Assembly (NCBI GenBank): GCA_031553195.1 | Contig: JAVBLV010000019.1 | Coordinates: 1 to 13,597 of the forward strand | Source: JAVBLV01 sp031553195 | GTDB lineage: Bacteria > Bacteroidota > Bacteroidia > Bacteroidales > P3 | Length of the DNA stretch: 13,597 nucleotides | Direction: 5' to 3' | Shown here: piece by piece, positions 1 to 7,203 of the stretch | Layout of the letters: each line of letters begins with the position of its first letter | Position numbering within the stretch: the first letter of the stretch is position 1 | The notes under the pieces: model-generated | Seen by the model: only the letters and a program-made list of their open reading frames with translations | Databases searched by the model: none | What the model was told of the DNA's origin: nothing | Program-made: the position numbers and the translations under genes

Positions 1-1
1 T

Positions 2-445
2 GAGAATATCCAATTGCAAGCCCGTTCTATTTCCGAACCTGCGGTCTACAATTGGTACGATATGAACGATAGCTTGTTATATACCGGACAGAATTTTTCT
101 ACCACCGCCAACCAAACCCAGAAATATAAACTTGAGATCATCGCCGAAAAAGACGGCTATAAAGATTACGATGAAGTGACGGTGCGGGTAAAGGAATTTG
201 CAATCAAGAAAATATCTCCTAATCCAACCCATACGGATTTGACGGTAGAATATGACGCCGCCAACGCAAATTCGGCTTCCGTTCAGATTTACAATTCAAA
301 CGGAGTTATGCTGAGAACGGTTTCAATAACTTCTGCCAACGTTTCCGTTACCATTAACGTATCCAATTATCAACAGGGAAGTTATTCCGTTGCGCTTGTT
401 TGTAACGGGCAAATTGCGGATGTAAAAACCTTTTTAGTCAATTAG
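2..445 (+). CDS. T9SS-secreted protein, C-terminal fragment with type A sorting domain
   Basis: The reading frame is open from the left edge, so the true start lies outside the window; the in-frame TTG at 14 is only the first possible start codon inside it. About 147 residues are visible. The first part (to about position 195) looks like a PKD/Ig-like beta-sandwich, with NWYD, LLYTG and an ending DEVTVRV. The last 80 or so residues read as a typical Por/T9SS C-terminal sorting domain: ISPNP at 212-226, then VEYDA, VQIYNSNG, GSYSVALV and a terminal KTFLVN. In this family the domain directs transport of a Sec-exported protein across the outer membrane by the type IX system, after which it is usually cleaved. 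The function of the passenger domain cannot be seen. The gene converges on hydF. Confidence 0.9.
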   Translation, partial: ENIQLQARSISEPAVYNWYDMNDSLLYTGQNFSTTANQTQKYKLEIIAEKDGYKDYDEVTVRVKEFAIKKISPNPTHTDLTVEYDAANANSASVQIYNSNGVMLRTVSITSANVSVTINVSNYQQGSYSVALVCNGQIADVKTFLVN

Positions 446-515
446 AATTGAAAATTGAGAGTGGAGAATTGAAAATGCGATTCGCTTTCAACTCTCTATT
501 CCCCATTTTCAATTC
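445..515. repeat. Short GAATTGAAAAT repeats, two direct and one inverted
   Basis: The 11-mer GAATTGAAAAT occurs at 445-455 and 466-476, and its reverse complement at 505-515. GAGAGT at 457-462 also pairs with ACTCTC at 491-496. The block fills the space between two convergent genes and touches both stop codons. AT-rich repeat blocks of this kind look like intergenic repeats that occur many times in Bacteroidota genomes, but a genome search would be needed to show that here. Confidence 0.6.
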
Positions 516-528
516 AAAAATTTTTTTT
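466..528 (+). terminator. Probable terminator of the T9SS gene, possibly bidirectional
   Basis: The arms 466-477 (GAATTGAAAATG) and 504-515 (CATTTTCAATTC) are perfectly complementary over 12 bp, with a 26-nt loop. A run of eight T follows at 521-528. The stem is AT-rich and the loop long, so this is not a strong textbook terminator. Its place between convergent genes supports a termination role. The right arm overlaps the hydF stop codon at 514-516. Confidence 0.45.
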
Positions 529-1725
529 GGTAAAGATTTCGATTGCCCGGTTAAAAATGCCTTGCGTATAAGCAATCGTCATTCCGTAATTCGAAATAGG
601 AATCCCGGCTTCTACTGCGGGAAGGATCCTGTTTTTTAATTGTTTTTCGGTAACTACGCAACCTCCGCATTGGATAACCATTGCATATTTGTTAATAGGT
701 TGGGGTAGGGGATTTAAACCTGGAACCACCTCGAATTCCAATTCCTTTCCGGTAAAATTTCTTAATAAGGCGGGTATTTTAACGCGACCTATGTCCTCGC
801 AGGTTGGCTGGTGTGAACAAGATTCTAATAGCAATATTTTGTCGCCGTCTTTCAGTTGATTAATAAAAGGCGTCCCCGATAAATATTCGTTAAAAAGTCC
901 TTTATTCCTGGCCAGGATCACGCTAAAACTGGTAAGAGGAATTTGAGGGGGAACGATTTTATTCACATATCCGAAAACCTGACTGTCTACAATAACCAGG
1001 TCGGGTAGGGGAGCGGTTTGCTGTAAATAATATTCTACCTCGGTTTCTTTACAAACCATTGCAATGGAATCATTATCTAGAATGTCTCTTATTAATTGGA
1101 CCTGAGGTAATATCAACCGGCCTTGAGGAGCCGAGGAATCGATGGGAACGACTAATAATGCCAGGCTCTTTTTTTGAATAACGCCGCCTAAAAGAGATTT
1201 GGGCTGATAAGTACTTTCGGGCAACATTTCTCTGATATTTCTGATAAGCTCTTCTTTTGCCGAAGGAAAATTATTTCCGAATTCGACAACCGGAACGGCA
1301 TATTTTGCCTTCAAGCGTTCGTAAACAGATTTGTCCAATGCTTGTATATCCGATTGAGCGTGCACCAGTATAAACGGAATCGATTTTTTTTGAAATACTT
1401 TAATCAACTCTTCTTCTTCTTTTCCCCAATTGTTATGGGTAAAAAGCGCCAAAGCCAAATCGACAAGGTCAATGGCTTCCATTGTTTTTTGTACTCTTTT
1501 TTCTCCCAATTCCCCTTGGTCGTCTGTTCCGGCGGTATCTACCCATACTACAGGACCAATTCCATTTACCTCTGTCGTTTTCTTTACCGTATCGGTAGTG
1601 GCGCCTGCTATTTCCGAAACAATAGCGGTTTCTTGTCCGGTTAAATTGTTTATCAATGAACTTTTGCCTACGTTCCGTTTCCCGAATATCCCGATATGAG
1701 GTTTTAAATCTTTTCCTTTTATCAT
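514..1725 (-). CDS. hydF: [FeFe]-hydrogenase H-cluster maturation GTPase HydF
   Basis: HydF is the GTPase scaffold that receives the 2Fe subcluster made by HydE and HydG and passes it to the apo-[FeFe]-hydrogenase. Residues here are counted from the ATG at 1723-1725 (403 aa). The N-terminal GTPase domain has a P-loop GKRNVGKS (15-22) and the G3 motif DTAG (63-66); the usual G4 NKxD reads AQSD (123-126). The C-terminal cluster domain has CSH (C303, H305), 46 residues, then QCGGC (C353, C356), matching CxHx(44-53)HCxxC except that the second His is Gln352. ISNYGM and GIFNRA near the end are typical of HydF. A GTG at 1744-1746 would add seven residues, but the promoter puts it about 5 nt after transcription start, so I prefer the ATG. 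No hydE, hydG or hydrogenase gene is in the window. Confidence 0.95.
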   Translation of the reverse strand: MIKGKDLKPHIGIFGKRNVGKSSLINNLTGQETAIVSEIAGATTDTVKKTTEVNGIGPVVWVDTAGTDDQGELGEKRVQKTMEAIDLVDLALALFTHNNWGKEEEELIKVFQKKSIPFILVHAQSDIQALDKSVYERLKAKYAVPVVEFGNNFPSAKEELIRNIREMLPESTYQPKSLLGGVIQKKSLALLVVPIDSSAPQGRLILPQVQLIRDILDNDSIAMVCKETEVEYYLQQTAPLPDLVIVDSQVFGYVNKIVPPQIPLTSFSVILARNKGLFNEYLSGTPFINQLKDGDKILLLESCSHQPTCEDIGRVKIPALLRNFTGKELEFEVVPGLNPLPQPINKYAMVIQCGGCVVTEKQLKNRILPAVEAGIPISNYGMTIAYTQGIFNRAIEIFTKKNF

Positions 1726-1757
1726 TTTTACATATTTTTCACACACTATTTACCCTA

Positions 1758-1790
1758 CAAAGTTAGTTATTTCTGAGGATGGATCCAAAA
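1758..1790 (-). promoter_or_regulatory. hydF promoter, Bacteroidota type
   Basis: On the minus strand the -7 element TAACTTTG (1758-1765) matches TAnnTTTG exactly. A TTTTG (1786-1790) lies upstream, its TTG separated from the -7 element by 20 nt, as expected for the -33 element. Transcription would start near 1751, giving a leader of about 25 nt before the ATG at 1725. Confidence 0.65.
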
Positions 1791-1870
1791 CTTATTTAAA
1801 GGATTGTAATAACAAACGTTTCACATTTGTGAAGGCGTTTTATTTTGCTCCGTTTGCAAAGAATGCTTAT

Positions 1871-1906
1871 CATTTCGACGAAGCGGACTGAATGAAGTGA
1901 GGAAAT
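1871..1906. repeat. Possible degenerate copy of a dispersed Bacteroidota intergenic repeat
   Basis: The stretch begins CATTTCGACGAAGCG and ends GTGAGGAAAT, with ATTTC and GAAAT as inverted ends. It resembles, from memory, the ATTTCGACC...GTGGAGAAAT units scattered between genes in many Bacteroidales genomes. Only one copy is in the window, so the assignment rests on recognition. The rest of the 1747-2009 gap holds the hydF promoter, a small palindrome at 1820-1833 and the promoter of the next gene. Confidence 0.3.
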
Positions 1907-1982
1907 TAGTTGAAATTGTTGAAAAACGACAGTTTGAGATGTACCCATCAGGAAATAAGACGAAACGTTCGATACTATTTCT

Positions 1983-1990
1983 TACTTTTG
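1983..1990 (+). promoter_or_regulatory. -7 promoter element of the holin-like gene
   Basis: TACTTTTG matches the TAnnTTTG -7 element and lies 19 nt before the ATG at 2010, giving a very short leader. No TTG is visible at the expected -33 distance, so the call rests on one element and its position. Confidence 0.45.
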
Positions 1991-2009
1991 CAGAAACAAA
2001 TAAAAATAA

Positions 2010-2498
2010 ATGGAAATTAAAATCAGGAATAATTCAAATCCAACGCCGCTTTTCTCTTTTGGTTATTTTGCCAAAATCGTGATTATGTCCATTGCCATCA
2101 TTATAGCTGCATATATCTTGCCGGGCGTAAAGGTTGAAGATCCGCTTACCGCTATTTTGGCGGCTCTTGTCATCTCATTGTTAAACACATTCTTACGTCC
2201 CATACTGATCGTCCTTACCCTTCCTTTTACCATTATTTCTTTAGGACTTTTTATACTGGTTATCAATGCAGGTATCATTATCATAACGACAAAAATCGTA
2301 CCCGGAATTAATGTGGATAATTTTTGGTGGGCCTTGCTTCTGAGCTTATTTATTACAGTTGTTAGCTATTTGCTTGATATTCCCGCCAAAATGCTTAACC
2401 GTTCAAATCGGGATCAATTGGATGAAACCGAAGACTCCACGTACGATAATGATAATCATTTTGATGATTATGAAGAAATAAACGATGATAAAAAATAG
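2010..2498 (+). CDS. Phage holin family (superfamily IV, YvlD-like) membrane protein
   Basis: The 162-aa protein has a short polar N-terminus and then about four hydrophobic helices, roughly residues 21-37, 46-61, 64-94 (probably two segments or a hairpin) and 104-122. Helices are joined by short loops containing LPGVKV and VPGINV, and NTFLRPIL lies after the second helix. This pattern is typical of the 4-TM phage holin family (PF04020), which is widespread as single chromosomal genes in bacteria and mostly of unknown cellular role. A highly acidic tail follows, rich in D, E and N (about 133-162). No phage genes are nearby, so the name is only a family label. The ATG at 2010 follows a -7 promoter element. 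It runs divergently from hydF. Confidence 0.85.
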   Translation: MEIKIRNNSNPTPLFSFGYFAKIVIMSIAIIIAAYILPGVKVEDPLTAILAALVISLLNTFLRPILIVLTLPFTIISLGLFILVINAGIIIITTKIVPGINVDNFWWALLLSLFITVVSYLLDIPAKMLNRSNRDQLDETEDSTYDNDNHFDDYEEINDDKK

Positions 2499-2507
2499 AT
2501 TTGTTAC

Positions 2508-2538
2508 AGAATGCATAAAGGGCGCCTATCTGTATTCT
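2508..2538 (+). terminator. Hairpin after the holin-like gene, possible terminator
   Basis: AGAATGCA (2508-2515) pairs with TGTATTCT (2531-2538) over 8 bp with one G-U pair. A smaller AGG-GCG-CCT hairpin sits inside the 15-nt loop. It starts 9 nt after the stop codon. There is no T-run after it, so a terminator function is uncertain. Confidence 0.3.
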
Positions 2539-2647
2539 ATTAGGGTTGCCGGTTAGAAACAGAAATCAAAAAAGTAATTTTATCGACGTTTTGTGATGCG
2601 GCGATTCTTGTTAATATAGACTAAATAGACTTTTAAGCTAAAAGATT

Positions 2648-3490
2648 ATGCAAATTTTTACAACGGTTCAAGAGTTGCAAAAAGGAATGGCACCTTTACG
2701 TCAACTGCAGAAGATTATTGGTTTTGTTCCAACGATGGGAGCGCTGCACAAAGGGCATATTTCATTGGTTGAAAAAGCCTTGCGCGAAAGCGATTTTGTC
2801 GTGTGCAGCATATTTGTCAATCCCATTCAATTCAATAGTAAAGAAGACCTGGAGCATTATCCCCGTACGTTGGATAATGATTATAAAGTTTTGGAGTCTG
2901 CGGGTTGTCATGCCGTTTTTGTTCCTTCTGTTGAAGAAATGTACCCCGCCGCTATTTCCGAAAAATATGATTTTAAAGAATTGGAAACGGTAATGGAGGG
3001 AAAATTCCGTCCAGGGCACTTCAACGGAGTAGCCATTGTTGTCAAACGTCTTTTTGATATTGTACAACCCGACAAAGCTTTTTTTGGAGAAAAGGATTAT
3101 CAACAACTGGCTATTATAAAGCAACTTGTGAAGGAAGCCGAACTTCCTGTAAAAATAATTCCCTGCCCTATTATGCGGGAACCGGACGGTTTGGCAATGA
3201 GCTCCAGAAATCTGCGTCTGACTCAAAAGGAGCGTTTGGCGGCTCCTTTTATTTATAATACATTATGTCGATCGGTAGAAATGTCTCAATCTCATAATTC
3301 TGATGAAGTTCAAAATTTTGTTATTCGGAGTTTTGAATCGAATCCTATTTTTAAGTTGGAATATTTTGAGTTGGTAGATGATACCACTCTTCAGCCTATA
3401 TTGAATTTTTCGGAGGGACAGGGCGCCGTAGGTTGCATTGCCGCATATTTGGGAAAAGTACGTTTGATCGACGTGATGAGGTTCAGATAA
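2648..3490 (+). CDS. panC: Pantothenate synthetase (pantoate--beta-alanine ligase)
   Basis: This cytoplasmic enzyme joins pantoate and beta-alanine using ATP, through a pantoyl-adenylate, in the last step of vitamin B5 synthesis for coenzyme A. The 280-aa length is normal for the family. Visible signatures are FVPTMGALHKGH (26-37) with the HIGH-type nucleotide-binding motif H34-K-G-H37, FVNPIQF, the GEKDYQQL segment, and the KMSKS-like MSSRN (184-188) after REPDG. The ATG at 2648 gives the expected N-terminus. No exact TAnnTTTG element is visible in the 149-bp upstream gap; TAATTTTA at about 2575-2582 is the nearest match. The partner panD (aspartate decarboxylase), often adjacent in Bacteroidota, is not in the window. 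Confidence 0.97.
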   Translation: MQIFTTVQELQKGMAPLRQLQKIIGFVPTMGALHKGHISLVEKALRESDFVVCSIFVNPIQFNSKEDLEHYPRTLDNDYKVLESAGCHAVFVPSVEEMYPAAISEKYDFKELETVMEGKFRPGHFNGVAIVVKRLFDIVQPDKAFFGEKDYQQLAIIKQLVKEAELPVKIIPCPIMREPDGLAMSSRNLRLTQKERLAAPFIYNTLCRSVEMSQSHNSDEVQNFVIRSFESNPIFKLEYFELVDDTTLQPILNFSEGQGAVGCIAAYLGKVRLIDVMRFR

Positions 3491-3599
3491 GTTAGGGATT
3501 AAAAACTTTTCGGAGGAATCTCCGTCAAACGCACTAATAAAAACTCGATAAATGAATAGTATTCGACCGTTTTGCATATTGAAAGACAGAGGTATTAAC

Positions 3600-5795
3600 A
3601 TGAGACGACTAAAGTGTTTTTTGATTGGCGCGCTCTTTATTTTTCCGGCTCATTGGAGTTTTGCGCAACGACTATCTAATAACGAGCGCACGTTTATTGC
3701 TACTCAGATTAATGAACAGATTCGGATTTTAAGTCAGTTTTCGTATGAAAACCCTGAACTCATACCGGTATACAGCCTTCAATTGTATACAGCCGAGGAA
3801 GTGTTGAATAAATATAAGGAAAAATCCATTGATTATGTTGTTTTTGAAAGTTGGTATGAACTGAAAAATTTATTGGCGCAAAACCGCGAAATCATTGATT
3901 TTTTACTACCTAGAACGGTGGATTGGACTTATCGTAGAGGAATTGCCGCATTACAAAAGAAAGATATTCCTACCGCCTGCCGATATTTTAAAAGGGTTTT
4001 GGAATTAAATAATAAACATGTAATGAGCCAGTATCAGTTGGCGAAGGTTAGTCTTGACAGTGGACGTATTGCTCTTTCCGCTCAAAAATTAACGAGCGCT
4101 TTACAGGAAATGGCTCCTAACGATGATGAAAAAAGACTCATTACTAATTTATTGGATTACGGATATAACAAAAATCTATTATATGCTCTGGCTTTAACCA
4201 ACGAGGGAAAGTATGCTTATGCCATGGATATTTTGACAGAGCTGGAAGGCTTCTGCCAGCAAGATCTTTTGAGCATTTGCGATAAGAATTTGGTTCAAAG
4301 CACAATGAATAAGTGTCGTTTGGGGATATATAAAGATCATGTTAAAATAGCCAACAAAGCCCTGGATATCGATAGGAATGCTATAGCCGAGAATTTTGCC
4401 GTCAATGCATATGAATATTACAGCGAAAATAAGGAAGCCATAAAAGATACTTCCGGTTTTGTATCTATTGTTAAAACAATAGCGCGTAAGTATATAGAGG
4501 AAGCTAAAAATGTTCAGGGCGAGCGGAAAGCGGCTCTTCAACAGGAATTGTTGGATAAGGCAAAATATTTAGCGTCTTTTACCGACGATAAATTTCAGAA
4601 AAACATCAACCAGGAGGTCGCCGCGATAGAACCGCCTAAAAGCAAATATGCAAAGGCTTTGGATTCGCTTGGCGAAGGTGAAAAACCGAAAAGCTATGCC
4701 GAAAAATTTGCCGTTTATGTAAAGGGTGATAACAGTAATGCTGAAAACGAGATCAATCTTATCGAAAAAAAATATGTTAATGAAGAAACAAAAAAACCTG
4801 CCAGAACGGAAGGAAGCATAAGAAAAGAAATCGACGACAAATTCTATGAAACGCGTTCGTTTCTGAGCGTAAATAGTTATGAAAAGGCGTTGGAGGTACT
4901 AAGTTCCGCCAATCGTTTGGCTAAAATAGGGGAGGAGAAGGCCGAGGTGGAACAGATGTACCGTTTGGCTATCCGCGAAATTACGGCAAAACGAATGTCC
5001 AGCGCGGAATATTTTATTTGGCAGGGAAAACAGCGCGAGGCCGATAGCTTAATCGATCTTACCAGCGATTTGATCGGCGCGTATAAAATGCAGGACGATC
5101 CGGAAGTAATAAGGATTATGCAATCTTATTTAAAAGCGCTTGACGATAAAGTCTGCGCCAAAAAACAAGACGAAATAAATGGTTTTTATTATAACATCTT
5201 AGATTGTATAAAACGTTCTGATTTCTATAAAGCCGATAGTTACATCCGGAGGGCTTTGTCTGTGCAATCTTCTGATAAATGCACTTTGGATAAGTCGAAG
5301 ATCAATATGTTACGCGGGCAAATAGAAAAACAGCTCGAGTATGTAGCATTGTTGGATAATTGCTACAAACTTTTAGGAGTTCAGGATACGACCGGATATA
5401 TTCAACAATATGGCGCAACGGAAACATTTTATAATACTTACGATTTGGGAAGTTTGAACGTTGAACATATTCCTTTGCGCAATATCTTGTCGGGAATGGA
5501 GAGTGAAAGTTTCGTATTAAGATCTATAGAAATTTTAGTCCGTTTCAAGGAATACTCTGTAGCCATCGAGGCGCTCGGCGCGCTTCAGGATATGGGATAT
5601 AACGCCTGGGAGACAAAGGGCGTTCAGGATCGCATTGCCAAATTAATGTCGTTGGACATGTATAACCGATCTAAGACAAAAGAAGAAGCCCTGGCTGCAA
5701 TTGATAAATATAGAGGCGATAAATGGTATAAAGTATTTGTTTCGGAATACGAAGGTTACATAAAAAAATGGTATAAAAAAGGAAGTTTTAAATAG
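3600..5795 (+). CDS. Large secreted protein of unknown function with TPR-like helices
   Basis: I do not recognise this 731-aa protein. The ATG at 3600 gives a clear Sec signal peptide: MRR, a hydrophobic core CFLIGALFIF, then SFAQ as a signal peptidase I site near residue 23. An AGAGG lies about 8 nt before it. An ATG at 3552 would add 16 residues in front of the signal and is less likely. The mature part is almost entirely alpha-helical and charged. Around residues 109-170 is a TPR-like pair (RRGIAALQKKDIPTACRYFKR, then QLAKVSLDSG), and further helical repeats follow to the C-terminus, including YEKALEVLSSANRL. There is no transmembrane helix, lipobox or T9SS sorting domain, so a periplasmic location is likely. 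It follows panC by 109 bp and no functional link is apparent. It may be a scaffold or adaptor protein, but that is a guess from architecture. Confidence 0.8.
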   Translation: MRRLKCFLIGALFIFPAHWSFAQRLSNNERTFIATQINEQIRILSQFSYENPELIPVYSLQLYTAEEVLNKYKEKSIDYVVFESWYELKNLLAQNREIIDFLLPRTVDWTYRRGIAALQKKDIPTACRYFKRVLELNNKHVMSQYQLAKVSLDSGRIALSAQKLTSALQEMAPNDDEKRLITNLLDYGYNKNLLYALALTNEGKYAYAMDILTELEGFCQQDLLSICDKNLVQSTMNKCRLGIYKDHVKIANKALDIDRNAIAENFAVNAYEYYSENKEAIKDTSGFVSIVKTIARKYIEEAKNVQGERKAALQQELLDKAKYLASFTDDKFQKNINQEVAAIEPPKSKYAKALDSLGEGEKPKSYAEKFAVYVKGDNSNAENEINLIEKKYVNEETKKPARTEGSIRKEIDDKFYETRSFLSVNSYEKALEVLSSANRLAKIGEEKAEVEQMYRLAIREITAKRMSSAEYFIWQGKQREADSLIDLTSDLIGAYKMQDDPEVIRIMQSYLKALDDKVCAKKQDEINGFYYNILDCIKRSDFYKADSYIRRALSVQSSDKCTLDKSKINMLRGQIEKQLEYVALLDNCYKLLGVQDTTGYIQQYGATETFYNTYDLGSLNVEHIPLRNILSGMESESFVLRSIEILVRFKEYSVAIEALGALQDMGYNAWETKGVQDRIAKLMSLDMYNRSKTKEEALAAIDKYRGDKWYKVFVSEYEGYIKKWYKKGSFK

Positions 5796-5806
5796 CATTT
5801 GCTTGA

Positions 5807-5860
5807 AAGGTTGTCTAAATTTTTATGGAACAGATTTTTAGACTCGGAATACTTCATAGC
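5807..5860 (-). mobile_element. Internally deleted relative of the 9372-9531 miniature element
   Basis: Positions 5807-5837 match the reverse complement of the right end of the 9372-9531 element (AGGTTGTCTAAATTTTTATG, then GGAACAGATTTT) with about two mismatches. Positions 5835-5859 match the reverse complement of 9392-9416 (TTTTTAGACTC, then ATACTTCATAG) with two. About 84 bp of the interior is missing. The far end (to about 5881) has diverged, with only TTTTACCAACC recalling an inverted end. It begins 11 bp after the stop codon of the upstream gene. The rest of the 5796-6049 gap is AT-rich and holds the gmd promoter. Confidence 0.7.
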
Positions 5861-5960
5861 ATATTGACGTTTTACCAACCCAACAATGCTTTTATTGCTT
5901 TTATCTTTTTCTTATGGTATTTAAAAATCTGTATTCTATGTGTTTATATTTTTATTTGTC

Positions 5961-5989
5961 TTGCTTTCGCCTATTTTTTGTTATCTTTG
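5961..5989 (+). promoter_or_regulatory. gmd-fcl operon promoter, Bacteroidota type
   Basis: TATCTTTG (5982-5989) is an exact TAnnTTTG -7 element. TTG at 5961-5963 lies 18 nt upstream, close to the usual -33 spacing. Transcription would start near 5996, leaving a leader of about 54 nt before the gmd ATG at 6050. Confidence 0.6.
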
Positions 5990-6049
5990 TAAACGTTACA
6001 ATTTTATAAACTTTCAAAACCTAAACTGTAAAATTAGCTTTAAAATAAA

Positions 6050-7198
6050 ATGAAAACAGCTCTTATCACCGGCGTTACCGGACAGGATGGCGCCTATTTG
6101 GCGGAATATTTATTGAAAAAAGGCTATACCGTACATGGCCTCAAACGTAGAAGTTCGTTGTTTAATACCGACCGCGTAGATCATTTATATCAGGATCCGC
6201 AAATAGAACATCCGTCTTTCATACTACACTATGGAGACATGACCGATTCCACGAACTTGATTCGTATTGTGCAGGAAACGCAACCGGATGAAATTTATAA
6301 TTTGGCGGCTCAAAGCCATGTTAAAGTCAGTTTCGAAACGCCCGAGTATACGGCCAATGCAGACGGAATAGGCACGCTACGTATATTGGAAGCCATTCGT
6401 CTACTGAAAATGACTGAAAGAACAAAATTTTATCAAGCCAGCACGTCCGAATTATATGGTTTGGTGCAGGAAGTTCCTCAATCGGAAAAAACGCCTTTTT
6501 ATCCACGCAGTCCCTATGCAGCCGCAAAACTTTATGCCTACTGGATTACCGTAAACTATCGCGAAGCTTATAAAATGTATGCCTGTAATGGGATTCTATT
6601 TAATCATGAGTCGCCAATAAGGGGGGAAACTTTTGTGACGCGAAAAATAACAAGGGCGGTTGCGCGTATTGCCTTGGGACTTCAGGAAGGACTTTATTTA
6701 GGAAATCTTTCGGCCAAGCGGGACTGGGGGCATGCAAAAGATTACGTAAAAGCCATGTATTTAATGCTTCAGCAAGAGGAACCGGAAGATTTTGTTATTG
6801 CAACAGGCCTAACTACCCAAGTCAGGGATTTTGTGAAAATAGCTTTCCAGGAAACGGGAATTCATATTGAATTTGCGGGGGAAGGCGTAAATGAAAAAGG
6901 ATGTATTGCTTCTGTTGATAAAGAAGTTTTTTGCAATTTGATAGGCGAGCAGTACTGGGAACAAATTCAGAATAGGATGGGGCAAACGGTTGTATCGGTA
7001 GATCCCAAATATTTTCGTCCCACCGAAGTAGATTTGCTTATCGGAGATCCGACCAAAGCAAAAACCAAATTAGGATGGAAGCCGGAATATGATTTATTAG
7101 CTTTGGTGAATGACATGGTTTTGGGGGATGTAAAGCTTATGAAAAAAGAGAAACACCTTATGGAAGGGGGATTTCGTATCATGAATTATTATGAATAG
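6050..7198 (+). CDS. gmd: GDP-mannose 4,6-dehydratase
   Basis: Gmd is an NADP-dependent short-chain dehydrogenase/reductase that turns GDP-D-mannose into GDP-4-keto-6-deoxy-D-mannose, the first step toward GDP-L-fucose. The 382-aa length is normal. It has the Rossmann motif GVTGQDG (8-14), NLAAQSHV, STSELYG with T132 and E134, and the catalytic YAAAK (Y156, K160); these positions are one off those in the E. coli enzyme. NHESPIRGETFVTRKI and LGNLSAKRDWGHAKDYV are family hallmarks for substrate binding. The fcl gene starts 5 nt after the stop codon, so the two are clearly one operon using sequential substrates. The -7/-33 promoter upstream supports this as the first gene. Confidence 0.98.
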   Translation: MKTALITGVTGQDGAYLAEYLLKKGYTVHGLKRRSSLFNTDRVDHLYQDPQIEHPSFILHYGDMTDSTNLIRIVQETQPDEIYNLAAQSHVKVSFETPEYTANADGIGTLRILEAIRLLKMTERTKFYQASTSELYGLVQEVPQSEKTPFYPRSPYAAAKLYAYWITVNYREAYKMYACNGILFNHESPIRGETFVTRKITRAVARIALGLQEGLYLGNLSAKRDWGHAKDYVKAMYLMLQQEEPEDFVIATGLTTQVRDFVKIAFQETGIHIEFAGEGVNEKGCIASVDKEVFCNLIGEQYWEQIQNRMGQTVVSVDPKYFRPTEVDLLIGDPTKAKTKLGWKPEYDLLALVNDMVLGDVKLMKKEKHLMEGGFRIMNYYE

Positions 7199-7203
7199 AA
7201 GAT

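Noticed and set aside
448..639. 63-aa plus-strand ORF after the T9SS gene
   Set aside because: It lies in the intergenic repeat and on the opposite strand of hydF, and has no recognisable protein features.
1897..2082. 61-aa ORF upstream of the holin-like gene
   Set aside because: It overlaps the promoter and start of a well-supported gene in another frame, and its sequence looks non-coding.
2010..2498. Prophage signal from the holin-family protein
   Set aside because: No other phage gene, integrase or attachment site is nearby. This family is common as a single chromosomal gene.
3511..3524. CGGAG-GAAT-CTCCG hairpin after panC
   Set aside because: The stem is only 5 bp and no T-run follows, too weak to call a terminator.
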